From Opitutaceae bacterium (GTDB lineage: Bacteria; Verrucomicrobiota; Verrucomicrobiia; Opitutales; Opitutaceae), in contig PLTZ01000082.1 in the NCBI GenBank assembly GCA_003164715.1, positions 33,555 through 97,554 on the forward strand: a DNA stretch of 64,000 nt, written 5' to 3'. The translations under genes and the position numbers were made by a program. Positions 21,767-32,324 of this stretch are shown here, in pieces. The notes under the pieces were generated by a model. It was not told the DNA's origin. It worked only from the letters and a program-made list of their open reading frames with translations, and searched no databases. Position 1 is the first letter of the stretch. Each line of letters starts with the position of its first letter.

Positions 21767-24307
21767 TCAAGCCTGCGCCTCGGGCGGCTTCCTTCGCTGC
21801 CTGCGTCCGCGCGGCGGGGCGTTCGGGTCCTTGGGTGCTCGGGGGGCGAACTCGAACCCGGTGCTCCCGTCCTCCTTGAGGGCAAGGAACGCGCTGAACG
21901 GGCGCCTCGTGCGCTGGCTCCAGAACTTCTCGAGAAGGTCGGTCTTTCCGGTCTGAAGCATCCTCATGAACTGCTCCAGGGGGATGTCCCGCGAGAGGAT
22001 CCGCTTCGAGCACCGGGCCAGGATCTTCTCCTCGGCGCCGACCATCGCGCGCACGACGAAGCTCTGGGGCGTCTCAAAGACCTGGGAGCCCACGGGGAAC
22101 CTCGGGGCGGGGGCTTCGGCCACGGGCTTGAGCCCGGTGAAGTCGATCTTGATCGCCCCGTTCGAGTCGCGCTGCCCGTCGAAGACGAACTCCGCCTTCT
22201 TCTCCTCCTTATTGTAGCGCAGGACCGCGCTGAACGCCTTGCCCGCCTTCGAGCGAAACCCGTCGATCGGGCCGATCTGGCCGTTCACGAGGAGGTCCCG
22301 CACCTCGGCCTCGGACATCTTCCGGTTGCCGATGACCTTATAGATCATGAGCTCGCCGTCCTTCGACTTGTAGCCCCGCAGGGTCTCGATGAGGGGCTTG
22401 CCGTCTGTCGGGGAGAGGATGTCGGTGACGCGCGCGGCGGAGTCGTCCTCCTCGAAGGTCTTCACGCGGTCGACGATCCCCTTGGTCGTGTCGACGACCT
22501 CCGCCATGAACTTCTCGCGCGGGAACTTCCCGTGCTCCATCTGCCGGAGCTTGAATTCCCACTCGCCGGTCATCGCCGGGCTCGTGATGGCCTCGGCCTT
22601 GACCGCGGTCAGGAACTGAAGGATCTGCTCGGCCTTCGGCGTCGGCACGAGTTCCCGCTGCTGCCGCTCGACGTAGCGGGTGTTGATGAGGCCGTCGATC
22701 GTGTCGGCGCGCGTCGCCGGCGTGCCGAGCCCGCGCTCCTTCATGGCCTCGGCCAGCTCCTCGTCCTCGACCAGCTTGCCGGCGCCCTCCATGGCCGACA
22801 GGAGCGTGGCCTCCGTGTAGCGGGGCGGGGGACGGGTCGCCTCCTCGTGGAGCATCGGGTCCACGGTCTTGGCGCGGGGCGGGCTGCCGTCGGCCGGGTC
22901 AAGGGCCGGCAGGTTCTTCGCGTCCTGCTGGCCGTCGTCGATGGCGGTCTTCCCGTAGACGGCGAGCCAGCCCGGGAACGTGAGGACCTTGCCCTCGGTC
23001 TTGAATGCGTGGCCGGCCACGGTGCTCATCCGGGTCGTGGTGTCGAATTCCGCGGAGGGGTAGAAGACCGCCACGAAGCGCCGGGCGATCATGTCGTAGA
23101 CCTTCGCCTCCATGTCCTCGAGGGGCTTTGGCGCCTCCACGGTCGGGATGATCGCGAAGTGGTCGGAGATCTGCGCGTTGTTGAAGATCCTCTTGTTGGG
23201 CCCGAGCCACTGCTCCTCGAGGACCTTGTTTGCGTGGACGGCCAGGTCCCCCTGGAGGTTAAGGAGGGCCTGCCTGCAGGTCGGGATGTAGTCCTCGGGG
23301 AGGGCGCGCGAGTCCGTGCGCGGGTACGTGATCATCTTGTGGCGCTCGTAGAGCGCCTGCGCGATCTGCGAGGTGCGCCGGGCCGACAGCCCGAAGCGGT
23401 TGTTCACCTCGCGCTGGAGCGTCGTCAGGTCGTAGAGGCGGGGCGAGGCCTGCGTGCTCGCCTTCCTTTCCTCGGTGACGAAGGCGTCGGGGTGGCCCTT
23501 GCAGGCCTCGAAGACCGCCTCGGCCGCCGCCTTTTCCCAGATCCGGTCGACGCGGTCCAGGTCGTCGCCGTCGGTCCTCTTGAAGTCGGGCCTCTGGTAG
23601 ACGCCCTCGTACGTCCCGTTGGAGACGTGGAACTCGGCCGTGACCTGCCAGTAGGCGCGCGGCTTGAAGTTGCGGATCTCCAGCTCGCGCGCGTAGACGA
23701 TCGCGAGGGTGGGGGTCTGCACGCGGCCCACCGAGGCCACGTTGCCCGCCCTCGACCCGAACATGCGTTTCGTGAGCGCGCGCGTGCCGTTGATGCCGAT
23801 CAGCCAGTCGCTCTCGCTGCGGCAGCGGGCGGCCTCGGCCAGGCCGCGCATCTTCTCGCCGTCCCGAAGGCTGCGGAACGCCTCGCGGATGCCCTCCTGG
23901 GTCATCGTCTGCATCCAGGCCCGCTTCACGGGCAGCTTGGACTTCGCGAGCTGGTAGATGTACGTGAAGATGAGCTCCCCCTCGCGGCCCGCGTCACAGG
24001 CGTTGATCACCAGGTCGACGTCCTTGCGCGCGAGGAGCTTCTTCAGCAGGTCGAAGCGCTCCTTCGACTCCGCGATCGGCTTCAGCTGGAACTTCTCGGG
24101 GATGATCGGCAGGGCGTCCAGCCTCCAGAAGCCGTATTTCTTCTTGTCGATGTCCTCCGGCATCTGGAGCTCGACGATGTGCCCGACGGCCGACGAGATG
24201 ACGTAGTCGTCGTTCTCAAAGTGGTCGCCTTTCTTGGGGACCTTGCCGAGGGCGCGCGCGAGGTCCGCCGCGACCGACGGCTTCTCCGCGATGATGAGTG
24301 ACTTCAT
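21767..24307 (-). CDS. topB: DNA topoisomerase III (type IA)
   Basis: Relaxes and decatenates DNA by single-strand passage. The Toprim domain starts the protein (SLIIAEKPSVAADLARALG, DAGREGELIFTYI); then SVGRVQTPTLAIV and the active-site Tyr in MITYPRTDSRALPEDYIP near residue 327; then GLGTPATRADTIDGLI. After the core there is a long C-terminal region with two repeats built around small beta modules and a basic tail (RGRRQRRKPPEAQA), instead of zinc ribbons. At 846 residues it is long for TopB. A well-spaced promoter at 24347-24375 lies just upstream. Confidence 0.92.
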   Translation of the reverse strand: MKSLIIAEKPSVAADLARALGKVPKKGDHFENDDYVISSAVGHIVELQMPEDIDKKKYGFWRLDALPIIPEKFQLKPIAESKERFDLLKKLLARKDVDLVINACDAGREGELIFTYIYQLAKSKLPVKRAWMQTMTQEGIREAFRSLRDGEKMRGLAEAARCRSESDWLIGINGTRALTKRMFGSRAGNVASVGRVQTPTLAIVYARELEIRNFKPRAYWQVTAEFHVSNGTYEGVYQRPDFKRTDGDDLDRVDRIWEKAAAEAVFEACKGHPDAFVTEERKASTQASPRLYDLTTLQREVNNRFGLSARRTSQIAQALYERHKMITYPRTDSRALPEDYIPTCRQALLNLQGDLAVHANKVLEEQWLGPNKRIFNNAQISDHFAIIPTVEAPKPLEDMEAKVYDMIARRFVAVFYPSAEFDTTTRMSTVAGHAFKTEGKVLTFPGWLAVYGKTAIDDGQQDAKNLPALDPADGSPPRAKTVDPMLHEEATRPPPRYTEATLLSAMEGAGKLVEDEELAEAMKERGLGTPATRADTIDGLINTRYVERQQRELVPTPKAEQILQFLTAVKAEAITSPAMTGEWEFKLRQMEHGKFPREKFMAEVVDTTKGIVDRVKTFEEDDSAARVTDILSPTDGKPLIETLRGYKSKDGELMIYKVIGNRKMSEAEVRDLLVNGQIGPIDGFRSKAGKAFSAVLRYNKEEKKAEFVFDGQRDSNGAIKIDFTGLKPVAEAPAPRFPVGSQVFETPQSFVVRAMVGAEEKILARCSKRILSRDIPLEQFMRMLQTGKTDLLEKFWSQRTRRPFSAFLALKEDGSTGFEFAPRAPKDPNAPPRGRRQRRKPPEAQA

Positions 24308-24346
24308 GAGGTCGCGAGCCGATAGGCCCCGCAGGCGGGGATTTCA

Positions 24347-24375
24347 AGTATAAGTTTTCGGAATCGGTTCCTCAA
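24347..24375 (-). promoter_or_regulatory. Candidate sigma-70-type promoter for topB
   Basis: On the minus strand TTGAGG (24375-24370) is followed after exactly 17 bases by TATACT (24352-24347), about 40 bases before the topB ATG at 24307. The -35 box overlaps the last codon and stop of the upstream aminotransferase. A CCCCG/CGGGG hairpin (24327-24340) lies near the expected transcription start. Confidence 0.55.
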
Positions 24376-25460
24376 GATGCCGTTCTCGGGGTTTCGGCGA
24401 GGGCGCTTTCGAGCGCCGCGACGAGCGCAGCGATCGACGCGTCGGTCTCGTCGCCCATGTTGGAAATGCGGCACGTCTTGCCCTTGAGCTTCCCGTAACC
24501 CCCGTCGATCACGAGCTGGTGCTTCGACTTGAGGACCTTGTTGAGGGCCGGCAGATCGTAGCCCGGGCTGTTCGCGAAGCAGTTGAGGGTCACCGAGCCG
24601 TAGCCTTCCTTCGGGAAGAGCCTGAAACCCCGGGAAAACCCCCAGGCGCCGACCGCCTTGTTGAGCCGCGCGTGCCGCGCGTAGCGGGCCTCCAGGCCCT
24701 CGGCCCTGATGTCCTCGAGCTTCGACTTGAGCGCGTAGATCAGCGGGATGACGGGCGTGCTCGGCGTCATCCCGTTCTCGTGGTTCTTCTGGAACTCGAG
24801 GAGGTCGAAGTAGTAGCCGCGCTCTGGGACGGAGGCCGCGCGCTCGAGGGCGCGCCTCGAGACCGAGGCAAGCGACAGGCCGGGCGGCAGCGCGAGCGCC
24901 TTCTGGGAGCCGGTGATCATGATGTCGATCCCCAGGCTGTCCTTCGGGATCGCCAGCGCGCTGAAGGAACTGACGACGTCGACGATCGAGATGACCTCGG
25001 GGAACTGGCGCAGGACCGCCATGATCGCGGGCAGGTCGCTCATGCAGCCGGTCGAGGTCTCGTTGTGGATGAGCGTGACCGAGTCGTAGCCGCCCTTCTC
25101 GAGCTCCCGGCGCACCGCCTCCGGGTCGACGGGCTGGCCCCATTCGAACCGCAGGGCGGTCGCCTGCTTGCCGCACCGGATCGCGACGTCGTTCCACTTG
25201 TCGGAGAAGGCCCCGTTCATGCAGTTGAGCACTTTCGACTTCGTGACGTTGCGGATCGCCCCCTCCATGGCGCCCCAGGCGCTGCTGGTCGAAAGGTAGA
25301 CGGCGTCCTTCGTGCCGAACAGGGCCTGCAGGTCGGGCTGCAGCCCCTGGTAAAGGGCGACGAAGTCCGCGCTGCGGTGGCCGATCATAGGCTGCGCCAT
25401 CGCTCGGAGGGTCTTCTCTGAGACCGCAATTGGGCCGGGAATGAAGAGTTTGTAGGCCAT
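24372..25460 (-). CDS. PLP-dependent aminotransferase, class V (alanine-glyoxylate/serine-pyruvate type)
   Basis: The N-terminus [30 protein letters not shown] is the signature of the AGT/SPAT and PhnW-like class V group. It is followed by [15 protein letters not shown] (PLP phosphate cup), [31 protein letters not shown] and the PLP lysine in [20 protein letters not shown] near residue 190. It probably interconverts glyoxylate or hydroxypyruvate with alanine/serine, but the exact pair is open. glyA at the right end could supply serine/glycine. Length 362. It is divergent from lpxK with a 90-base gap. Confidence 0.88.
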   Translation of the reverse strand: MAYKLFIPGPIAVSEKTLRAMAQPMIGHRSADFVALYQGLQPDLQALFGTKDAVYLSTSSAWGAMEGAIRNVTKSKVLNCMNGAFSDKWNDVAIRCGKQATALRFEWGQPVDPEAVRRELEKGGYDSVTLIHNETSTGCMSDLPAIMAVLRQFPEVISIVDVVSSFSALAIPKDSLGIDIMITGSQKALALPPGLSLASVSRRALERAASVPERGYYFDLLEFQKNHENGMTPSTPVIPLIYALKSKLEDIRAEGLEARYARHARLNKAVGAWGFSRGFRLFPKEGYGSVTLNCFANSPGYDLPALNKVLKSKHQLVIDGGYGKLKGKTCRISNMGDETDASIAALVAALESALAETPRTAS

Positions 25461-25550
25461 GAGGGGGTCGGTGAACCGTTGAAAACAGTTTACGCGGAGC
25501 GCGGCGTCAACCTTCATTCCCCACGGGGGCCCCAAGACGGCCGCCGCGCG

Positions 25551-26789
25551 ATGCTGCTTTCCTGGCTCAATCGAAAACTCCAATCGTTCGAACTCTACAC
25601 GGTCGACGTCGTGCTGGGCCGGCGGGTCGACACGGGGGCGGTCATCTACGGGGCGCTCCTCCAGGCGATGTCGGTCCTGTTCAGCAGCGCGGTCCAGCTG
25701 AGGCTCTGGCTCTACCGCAACAGGATCCTGCGCGACCAGCCCCTCGGCTGCCTGGTCGTCGTCGTCGGGAACCTGACGGTCGGGGGCACGGGCAAGACCC
25801 CCGTCGTCGAGAAGTTCGCGAGGGCGCTCAGGGACCGGGGCCGCAAGGTCGCGATCCTGAGCCGCGGCTACAAGAGCAAGGCCTCCCCGTTCTGGAAGAA
25901 GGCCTGGTACGCGATCACCCACACCGACGAGCCGCCGCCGCGCGTGGTGAGCGACGGGCAGAACGTCTTCCTCGACAGCGAGCAGGCGGGCGACGAGCCG
26001 TTCATGCTCGCGCGCAACCTGCCGGGCGTCGTCGTCCTCGTCGACAAGAACCGGGTCAAGGCGGGTGCGTACGCGATCAAGAAGTACGGGTGCGACACGC
26101 TGGTCCTCGATGACGGGTTCCAGTACCTTCCGCTCAAGGGCCAGCTGAACCTCCTGCTCGTGGACAAGACCAACCCGTTCGGCAACGGCTACATGCTGCC
26201 CCGGGGGATCCTGCGCGAGCCCGTGAAGCACCTGCGCCGGGCCAGCTACATCTTCCTGACCAAGTCGAACGGGAGGCGCGACCCCGACCTCGAGGCCCTG
26301 ATCGCCAAGTACAAGCCCGACGCCGACATCATCGAGTGCGTGCACAAGCCCCAGTACCTGCAGCGGCTCGACGTGAGGCCCGGCGGGGCCGAGGGCCGCG
26401 AGCCCCTCGAGTGGCTCAAGGGCCGCAGGATCTTCGCCTTCTGCGGGATCGCCACCCCGGAGAGCTTCGAGAAGTTCCTGAGGGACCTGGGCGCGCTCCT
26501 CGTCGGCCGGGAGCGCTTCCTCGACCACTACCGCTACGAGCCCGAGGACCTGCAGGAGCTCTACGACGACGCCGAGCGCGAGCGCGCGGAGTGCCTCATC
26601 ACGACCGAGAAGGACGCGGTGCGCATCCCCGACGCTGGCGGCAGCCCGCTGCCGGTGTACTACCTGCGCCTCGAAATCGAGATCATCCGGGGGGCCGCGG
26701 ACTTCGACGAGGCCGTGGGGCGGATCTGCTTCCCCCAGAACGCGCTTGCGGCACGCAATTTCCCGGGCGTTACTGGCGAGACGCCATGA
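25551..26789 (+). CDS. lpxK: Tetraacyldisaccharide 4'-kinase
   Basis: Adds the 4'-phosphate to lipid A at the inner membrane, so the organism makes lipopolysaccharide. P-loop [16 protein letters not shown] begins near residue 72; [52 protein letters not shown] and [11 protein letters not shown] follow in the family order. N-terminal hydrophobic helix residues about 28-50. I prefer ATG 25551 ([10 protein letters not shown]); an upstream TTG at 25479 adds unconserved residues. The stop overlaps the next ATG as ATGA. Confidence 0.95.
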   Translation: MLLSWLNRKLQSFELYTVDVVLGRRVDTGAVIYGALLQAMSVLFSSAVQLRLWLYRNRILRDQPLGCLVVVVGNLTVGGTGKTPVVEKFARALRDRGRKVAILSRGYKSKASPFWKKAWYAITHTDEPPPRVVSDGQNVFLDSEQAGDEPFMLARNLPGVVVLVDKNRVKAGAYAIKKYGCDTLVLDDGFQYLPLKGQLNLLLVDKTNPFGNGYMLPRGILREPVKHLRRASYIFLTKSNGRRDPDLEALIAKYKPDADIIECVHKPQYLQRLDVRPGGAEGREPLEWLKGRRIFAFCGIATPESFEKFLRDLGALLVGRERFLDHYRYEPEDLQELYDDAERERAECLITTEKDAVRIPDAGGSPLPVYYLRLEIEIIRGAADFDEAVGRICFPQNALAARNFPGVTGETP

Positions 26790-27907
26790 TCATCGACCCC
26801 AGATTCGAGAAGCTTGCCGAGGGACTGACGGGATTCTCCACCACCCTGAAGAAGGGCGAGCGGGTCCTCATCGACGCGTTTGACGTTCCCGACGCGATGG
26901 TGATTGCGCTCATCCGCTCGGCGAGGGCCCGCGGCGCGATGCCCTACGTCCAGATCCACCGGGCGCGCGTCACCCGCGAGCTCGCGCTCGGCGCGGAGGA
27001 GGCCCAGTTCAACGCGGCGGTCGAGATCGAGCTCGCGCGCATGAAGCAGATGAACGCGTACATCGCCCTGCGCGGCTCCGAGAACATCTTCGAGGCGGCG
27101 GACGTCCCCTCCGCGCGGGTGCAGCTGGTGAGCCGGATCATGAAGCCGGTGATCGACCAGCGGGTCAACAAGACCAAGTGGGTGGTCCTGCGGTGGCCGA
27201 CCTCGGCCATGGCCCAGCAGGCCACCCTGAGCACGGAGGCGTTCGAGGACTTCTATTTCAAGGTGTGCACGCTCGACTACGCGCGGATGAAGCCCGGCAT
27301 GAGGGCCCTCGCCGAGCTGATGCAGAAGACCGACCGGGTGCACATCACCGGGCCGGGAACGGACCTGCGGTTCTCGATTAAGGGGATTGGGGCGAAGGAG
27401 TGCGGGGGCCAGTTCAATATTCCGGACGGCGAGGTCTTCTCCTGCCCCGTCAGGGAGTCGGTCGAGGGCGTCGTGCAGTACAACGCGCCCACGGTCTATC
27501 TCGGGGCGTCCTTCGACAGCATCCGCCTCGCCTTCAAGAAGGGTAAGATCGTCGAGGCGACCTCGAACAACACGCCCAAGCTCAACCAGATCCTGGACAG
27601 CGACCCCGGGGCGAGGTACATCGGGGAGTTCGCCCTCGGCTTCAACCCGCACATCCTGGAGCCCATGCGCGACATCCTCTTCGACGAGAAGATCGCGGGG
27701 TCGTTCCACTTCACGCCGGGCCAGGCCTATGAGGACTGTGGCAACGGGAACAAGTCCCAGGTGCACTGGGACATGGTCTGCATCCAGCGCCCGGAGTACG
27801 GCGGCGGCGAGATCCGCTTCGACGGCAAGCTCGTCCGCAAGGATGGCCTCTTCCTGCCCAAGGCGCTCCAGAAGCTGAATCCCGACTATCTCCTGGCGGC
27901 GGGTTGA
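26786..27907 (+). CDS. Aminopeptidase, M29 family
   Basis: Metallo-aminopeptidase of the AmpS/T family, cytoplasmic, 373 residues. It opens with the family pattern [23 protein letters not shown] and carries the metal-ligand region [16 protein letters not shown] ([16 protein letters not shown]), [33 protein letters not shown] and SQVHWDMV. It overlaps lpxK (ATGA) and the deaminase gene (TTGA), so all three should be translated from one message. No functional tie to lipid A is evident. Confidence 0.92.
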   Translation: MIIDPRFEKLAEGLTGFSTTLKKGERVLIDAFDVPDAMVIALIRSARARGAMPYVQIHRARVTRELALGAEEAQFNAAVEIELARMKQMNAYIALRGSENIFEAADVPSARVQLVSRIMKPVIDQRVNKTKWVVLRWPTSAMAQQATLSTEAFEDFYFKVCTLDYARMKPGMRALAELMQKTDRVHITGPGTDLRFSIKGIGAKECGGQFNIPDGEVFSCPVRESVEGVVQYNAPTVYLGASFDSIRLAFKKGKIVEATSNNTPKLNQILDSDPGARYIGEFALGFNPHILEPMRDILFDEKIAGSFHFTPGQAYEDCGNGNKSQVHWDMVCIQRPEYGGGEIRFDGKLVRKDGLFLPKALQKLNPDYLLAAG

Positions 27908-28947
27908 GCTTGAACATATCGACGAATACGGATTCGTTGATGTATATGGCTATCACCCCCCCAGACGGCCTGGACGCGTTTATCCGGGCGCTTCCCAAGA
28001 CGGAGACCCACCTGCATCTCGAGGGGGCGCTTCCCTATGACGAGCTCCTGAGGCCGATGGCCCCGTCGGACTACCCGGCTGAGCCCGCGTTCCGGCGCCG
28101 GTCGTACCGGTATCCGACCTTCCCCGAGTTCGAGCAGACGCTCCTAAGGCACGCGCTCCCCTGGTTCACGAGCGCAGAGCGCTACTACGAGGCGGCGCGG
28201 GTCATCTTCGCCGGGCACGTGAGCCAGAACGTCCGGTACGTCGAGACGAGCTTCCATCTCCACGTGACGGAGTTCATCCACGTCCCCGGCACCGAGATCG
28301 TGGACGCCATCCGCTCCGCCGCGCCTCCGGGCCTCGAGGTGCGCGTCTTCGCGGGCATGCTGCGCAGCGCCTACGACGGGCCGCTGCGCGAGACGATCGA
28401 CAGCCTGGAGCGCTGGGACGGGCTCGCCGGGGTGGACCTGCACGGGTTCGAGCAGATGCCCACGCAGCCCTGGTCCTTCCGGGTGTGGGAGCGCCTCAGG
28501 AAGGCCGGCAAGGTCACCAAGTGCCACGCCGGCGAGTTCGACGGGCCGGCGCGCGTCCGGGAGGCGGTCCAGCAGCTGGGCGTGAGGCGCGTGCAGCACG
28601 GCGTGCGCGCCGTCGAGGATCCCGCAGTGGTCCGGCTGGCCGCCGAAGAGGGCGTCACCTTCGACACCTGCCCGCTCAGCAACGTCGGCCTCGGGGTCTT
28701 CCCGGACATCGCCTCGCACCCGCTCCGGGCGCTCATGCAGGCCGGGGTCAACTGCACCGTCAGCACCGACGACCCGCTCTGCTTTGCAAACACGCTCTGC
28801 GAGGAGTACGCGGCGCTCGCCCTGCAGGGCGGCTTCACGCGGGCCGAGCTCGCTCAGGTGGCCCGCAACGGCTGGAGGGTTGCGGACGTGCCCGCGGACG
28901 AGCGCCGCAGGCGGCTTTCCGAGATCGACAGGATCGCCGGCGCGTGA
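27904..28947 (+). CDS. add: Adenosine/adenine deaminase family protein
   Basis: Zinc amidohydrolase of purine salvage. Motifs: [18 protein letters not shown] (metal HxH), [13 protein letters not shown] (metal His and catalytic Glu), [27 protein letters not shown] and [11 protein letters not shown] (metal Asp). Whether it prefers adenosine or adenine is not decided by these. The TTG at 27904 overlaps the M29 stop (TTGA), matching the coupling seen across this region, but codons 2-13 are AT-rich and ATG at 27940 or 27946 is a real alternative. It is followed by a GTGA overlap with the pseudouridine synthase. Confidence 0.9.
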   Translation: MSLNISTNTDSLMYMAITPPDGLDAFIRALPKTETHLHLEGALPYDELLRPMAPSDYPAEPAFRRRSYRYPTFPEFEQTLLRHALPWFTSAERYYEAARVIFAGHVSQNVRYVETSFHLHVTEFIHVPGTEIVDAIRSAAPPGLEVRVFAGMLRSAYDGPLRETIDSLERWDGLAGVDLHGFEQMPTQPWSFRVWERLRKAGKVTKCHAGEFDGPARVREAVQQLGVRRVQHGVRAVEDPAVVRLAAEEGVTFDTCPLSNVGLGVFPDIASHPLRALMQAGVNCTVSTDDPLCFANTLCEEYAALALQGGFTRAELAQVARNGWRVADVPADERRRRLSEIDRIAGA

Positions 28948-29882
28948 GCACTCCGCAGAGGCACACGGTCCCCGAGGACGCGCGCCCCATGCGCGCGGAC
29001 AAGGCGCTCGCGGCGGCTTACCCGGAGCATAGCCGGGTCGCGTTCCAGCGGTCCTTCGACGCGGGCCTGGTCACGCGCCAGGGCAAGCCGCTCGAGCGCT
29101 CCTCGACCTTCCGGGGCGGCGACGTGATCGAGTTCTCTTTTCCGGACGTCGTTGCGGCGGTGCTCCGGGCCGTGGATATCCCGCTCGCGATCCTCTTCGA
29201 GGACAAGAGCCTCCTGGCGATCGACAAGCCGGCGGGGATGGTCGTCCACCCGGGCGCGGGCACGCGCGAGGACACGCTTGTCCACGCGCTCCTCGCCCAC
29301 TGCGCGGGGAGCCTGAGCGGGGTGGGCGGGGTCGAGCGTCCCGGGATCGTCCACCGGCTGGACCGGGAGACCTCCGGGGTCATCGTCGTCGCGAAGACGG
29401 ACGCCGCGCACCGGGCGCTCGCCAAGCAGTTTGCCGAGCGCACGGTCGTCAAGGAGTACTTGGCGCTCGTCTCGGGCGTCCCGCGACTTATGAGCGGGAC
29501 AATCCACAAGGCGATCGGCCGCAATGTGCGCCAGCGCCACAAGATGGCTGTGGTGGAGGAGGGTCACGGCGGCCGCGCTTCGTGGACCGACTGGGAGCTC
29601 GTCGAGCGCTACGGGGACCTGGCGGCGCTCGTGACCTGCACGCTCCACACGGGCCGCACGCACCAGATCCGCGTCCACATGGCTTCGCTCGGCCACCCGC
29701 TGCTCGGCGACTCGGCCTACGGCTGGAAGGAGACGACCCGGATGAGGCGCAGCCCCGGGCGGGTGATGCTCCACGCCGCGCGGCTTTCGCTGGCGCACCC
29801 GATGACGGGCAAGGCGCTCGATTTCAGGGCGCCGCTGCCGGCGGATTTCAGGGCGCAGATCAGGAGTCTGAAGGGGGGCTGA
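28944..29882 (+). CDS. RluA/RluD-family RNA pseudouridine synthase
   Basis: Isomerises uridines in rRNA. An S4-like N-terminal module ([20 protein letters not shown]) is followed by [20 protein letters not shown], the catalytic Asp in [18 protein letters not shown] (about residue 140), the [23 protein letters not shown] motif cluster and [13 protein letters not shown] use the GTG at 28944 because it overlaps the deaminase TGA as GTGA; an internal ATG at 28989 would remove part of the S4 start. The 312-residue length and motifs fit RluD best. Confidence 0.92.
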   Translation: MSTPQRHTVPEDARPMRADKALAAAYPEHSRVAFQRSFDAGLVTRQGKPLERSSTFRGGDVIEFSFPDVVAAVLRAVDIPLAILFEDKSLLAIDKPAGMVVHPGAGTREDTLVHALLAHCAGSLSGVGGVERPGIVHRLDRETSGVIVVAKTDAAHRALAKQFAERTVVKEYLALVSGVPRLMSGTIHKAIGRNVRQRHKMAVVEEGHGGRASWTDWELVERYGDLAALVTCTLHTGRTHQIRVHMASLGHPLLGDSAYGWKETTRMRRSPGRVMLHAARLSLAHPMTGKALDFRAPLPADFRAQIRSLKGG

Positions 29883-29924
29883 GCCGCCCTCGGGTGGGGG
29901 TGCCGGGATTCTGGCGCTGGATGA

Positions 29925-29953
29925 TTGACTCTAATAGGGGTCATTAATATGGC
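29925..29953 (+). promoter_or_regulatory. Possible promoter upstream of the duplicated-domain exported protein
   Basis: TTGACT (29925-29930) is followed after 17 bases by TATGGC (29948-29953); a better -10-like TAATAT at 29945-29950 is only 14 bases away. The stretch 29920-29965 is the most AT-rich of this intergenic gap. Confidence 0.3.
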
Positions 29954-30023
29954 TTATTGATCGGCAGAGGGCATACCGCCCGCTGCACCCGCTACCCCCG
30001 AAGACACGAAACCCCGTTATCCC

Positions 30024-30719
30024 ATGAAGAGATCCCTGCTTACACTGCCCGCCCTCCTGGCGCTCGCCGCCGGAACGCTGCTCGCCGACCCCGTCCCCGT
30101 CCTGACCGTCCAGCAGGTGGACGCAAAGGACACGGCCGGCTACGTCGCCATGATCGCGAAGATCAACGCCCTGGTGAAGGCCCGCGTCGGCATCGAGCAC
30201 TACCGGCACGTGTGGGAGGGGGACTTCGCCGGCGAAAGCTCGCATGCGATCTTCGTGGTGACCTCCTACCCATCCGCCGCCGACATCTACAAGATCGATG
30301 ACAAGCTCAAGAACTACCCGGAGATGGACGTCGTGCTCGAGCAGCTGAAGGACATGCGCCACCTGGGGCCGAGCGAACTCTACAAGGCGGTCCGCAACGA
30401 CGGCGTCTACGAGGGCGGTGCGGTGTTCAACACAAGCGTTGCGGTCACCGACGAGGATACCTACCTGAAGACGCTCGACGACCTGAAGGGGATCTTTGAC
30501 GCGAACGGCTTCAAGGACACGAAGATCAACCTCTACCGTGAGATTTCCGGGCGCACCTCCTCGACCCACCTGGTGGTCATCTCGCTTCCGTCCCAGGCGC
30601 GGGTGGCGGAGCTGCTCGACGCGCTCTCCGACAAGGCACTGCTCAAGGACTGGTATGTCGCGGCGGCCAAGGTCCGCACCTCGCTTGCCAACGGCACGTA
30701 CCACGAGATCACCAAGTGA
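30024..30719 (+). CDS. Exported protein with two repeated alpha/beta domains, unknown function
   Basis: Signal peptide at residues 1-21 (LLTLPALLALAAGTLLA). The mature part looks like an internal duplication: WEGDFAGESSHAIFVVTSYPSAA in the first half aligns with YREISGRTSSTHLVVISLPSQA in the second, each preceded by a helix (YVAMIAKINALVKA; YLKTLDDLKGIFDA). This layout suggests a fused dimeric alpha-beta barrel (antibiotic-monooxygenase-like) in the periplasm. No catalytic residues could be identified. A single gene, with a strong terminator about 100 bases after its stop. Confidence 0.72.
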   Translation: MKRSLLTLPALLALAAGTLLADPVPVLTVQQVDAKDTAGYVAMIAKINALVKARVGIEHYRHVWEGDFAGESSHAIFVVTSYPSAADIYKIDDKLKNYPEMDVVLEQLKDMRHLGPSELYKAVRNDGVYEGGAVFNTSVAVTDEDTYLKTLDDLKGIFDANGFKDTKINLYREISGRTSSTHLVVISLPSQARVAELLDALSDKALLKDWYVAAAKVRTSLANGTYHEITK

Positions 30720-30821
30720 TCCCCTCGCACGGAAACAAAGCCGGAAAATGAAGCTCATGCTGCCCGTCGCAACGCACGTTTCGCAGGTCAAGAAGTAGCC
30801 GCCTGCCTAGACTTCCCAATT

Positions 30822-30852
30822 AAGCCCGCCTCGAAAGGGGCGGGCTTTTTTT
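30822..30852 (+). terminator. Rho-independent terminator
   Basis: AAGCCCGCC (30822-30830) pairs with GGCGGGCTT (30839-30847) around an 8-base loop and runs into seven Ts (30846-30852). It is about 100 bases after the exported-protein stop. This is the clearest intrinsic terminator in the window. Confidence 0.85.
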
Positions 30853-30979
30853 GCGTGTGCCGGCAAGGGCGTCTGCGGCTCTCCGCATTGGGCCTTGCCG
30901 CGGCGAGGGTCAGCCGGTGTAGGATAGAGAAACCCCATTTGCGTGGTGCGCTGCGACGCGCGCGCCCGCCGTTCCCCCC

Positions 30980-32308
30980 ATGACCCAGACACCCGTCCCG
31001 GAAGCTGCGCCAGCTCCCTCGCCCGGAGCACCGCGGATCGCCTCAGTGGACGCGCTGCGGGGGCTCGTCATCACGCTCATGGTATTCGTGAACGACCTGG
31101 GGGAGACGCCCCAGGCGCCCGCCTGGCTCAAGCACGTCGGCGTCAACGCCGACGCGATGCACCTTCCGGACGTCGTCTTTCCGGCCTTCCTGTTCATCGT
31201 GGGCGTATCGATCCCGATCGCGTTCGAGCGCGCGCGGGCGCTCGGGCAGACGCGGGGCCAGCTCCTGAGGAAGGTGCTCGCGCGCACGGCGTCCCTGCTG
31301 GTCATCGGGGTTGTCATGGTGAACATGGAGAAGTATGAGCCGTGGCCGAACGGCCTCTGGGGCGCCCTGGCCTATGTCGCGATGTTCCTCACCTTCGCGG
31401 TGGTGCCGGGTGAGGCGGGACGAGGGAGGACCCTCCTGCGGGCCGGCCGGGCGATCGGGGCGGCCGCCCTGGTGGCGCTCGTGCTCGCCTACCGGACGGC
31501 CGAGGGGAAAGCGCTGGTGCTTGGCCCGCTTTTCGATCGGACCGACGGGGTCTGGCTGCGGCACTCATGGTGGGGCATCCTCGGGCTGATCGCGTGGGCC
31601 TATCTGGCGGCCTCCGTCGTGTACCTGGTCGCGGGCCGGCGCCGGGAGTGGCTGGTCGGCGCGACCGGCTGGCTCCTCCTGCTTTATGTCGCGGCCCGCT
31701 CTGACCTTCCCGGGCAGCTCGCCTCGCGGCCGTGGCTGGGCTGGGCGGCGCCGGCGCTGGCCGGCGTCGAGGCCGTCTTCGCCTGGGTCAATGACCAAGT
31801 CGGAATCGGCGGGTCCGGATCCCTGGCGGCGATCACGATGGCCGGCTGCTGCCTTGGCTCGGTCCTCACGAAGGGTTCGGGAATCGACCGGCCGGCTGAG
31901 CGGATTCGCTGGGCCCTCGCATTTTCGGTCGGCCTGCTGCTCGTGGGCGCCCTTCTCGACGCCCCATACGGCATCAACAAGATCCGAGGCACGCCGTCGT
32001 GGTGCATGTACTGCTCGGCGATCACCTGCGCGGTGTGGGCGTTCCTCTCGTGGCTCATGGACGTGCGCGGCCGCTGCCGCTGGAGCCGGATTTTCCAGCC
32101 GGCCGGGGCCAATCCGCTCCTGGCCTACCTGCTGCACCCCTTCCTCTACCTCGCCGTGGGCCTTGCGGGGGAAAGGGCGCTCGCCGTCGTCTTCTTCCAC
32201 CACAGCCTTCCCGCGGCGGCCACGGTCATGGGGTCCTTCGTGATGGCCCTGCTCGTCGTTCAGGCGACGGGCTTGATCGCGCGCCTAGGGTACAGGCTGA
32301 AGGTCTGA
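30980..32308 (+). CDS. Multi-pass membrane protein, heparan-alpha-glucosaminide N-acetyltransferase-like (DUF5009/NagX type)
   Basis: The N-terminus RIASVDALRGLVITLMVFVND and LPDVVFPAFLFIVGVSIPIAFERA match the NagX/HGSNAT-like membrane acyltransferase group, which includes transmembrane sugar N-acetyltransferases. About ten to eleven hydrophobic helices follow, with GINKIRGTPSWCMYCSAITCA and GANPLLAYLLHPFLY near the end. The likely role is acetylating an aminosugar across the inner membrane, but the substrate is unknown. It is convergent with ppx (16-base gap). Confidence 0.82.
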   Translation: MTQTPVPEAAPAPSPGAPRIASVDALRGLVITLMVFVNDLGETPQAPAWLKHVGVNADAMHLPDVVFPAFLFIVGVSIPIAFERARALGQTRGQLLRKVLARTASLLVIGVVMVNMEKYEPWPNGLWGALAYVAMFLTFAVVPGEAGRGRTLLRAGRAIGAAALVALVLAYRTAEGKALVLGPLFDRTDGVWLRHSWWGILGLIAWAYLAASVVYLVAGRRREWLVGATGWLLLLYVAARSDLPGQLASRPWLGWAAPALAGVEAVFAWVNDQVGIGGSGSLAAITMAGCCLGSVLTKGSGIDRPAERIRWALAFSVGLLLVGALLDAPYGINKIRGTPSWCMYCSAITCAVWAFLSWLMDVRGRCRWSRIFQPAGANPLLAYLLHPFLYLAVGLAGERALAVVFFHHSLPAAATVMGSFVMALLVVQATGLIARLGYRLKV

Positions 32309-32324
32309 TCCTTAGCCGGCTGGC

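Noticed and set aside
21536..24301. Plus-strand frame of 921 codons across topB
   Set aside because: topB on the other strand has all type IA topoisomerase motifs; the plus frame has none.
30748..30798. Possible 16-codon peptide (MKLMLPVATHVSQVKK) before the terminator
   Set aside because: No ribosome-binding site and no second evidence; likely untranslated 3' sequence of the exported-protein transcript.
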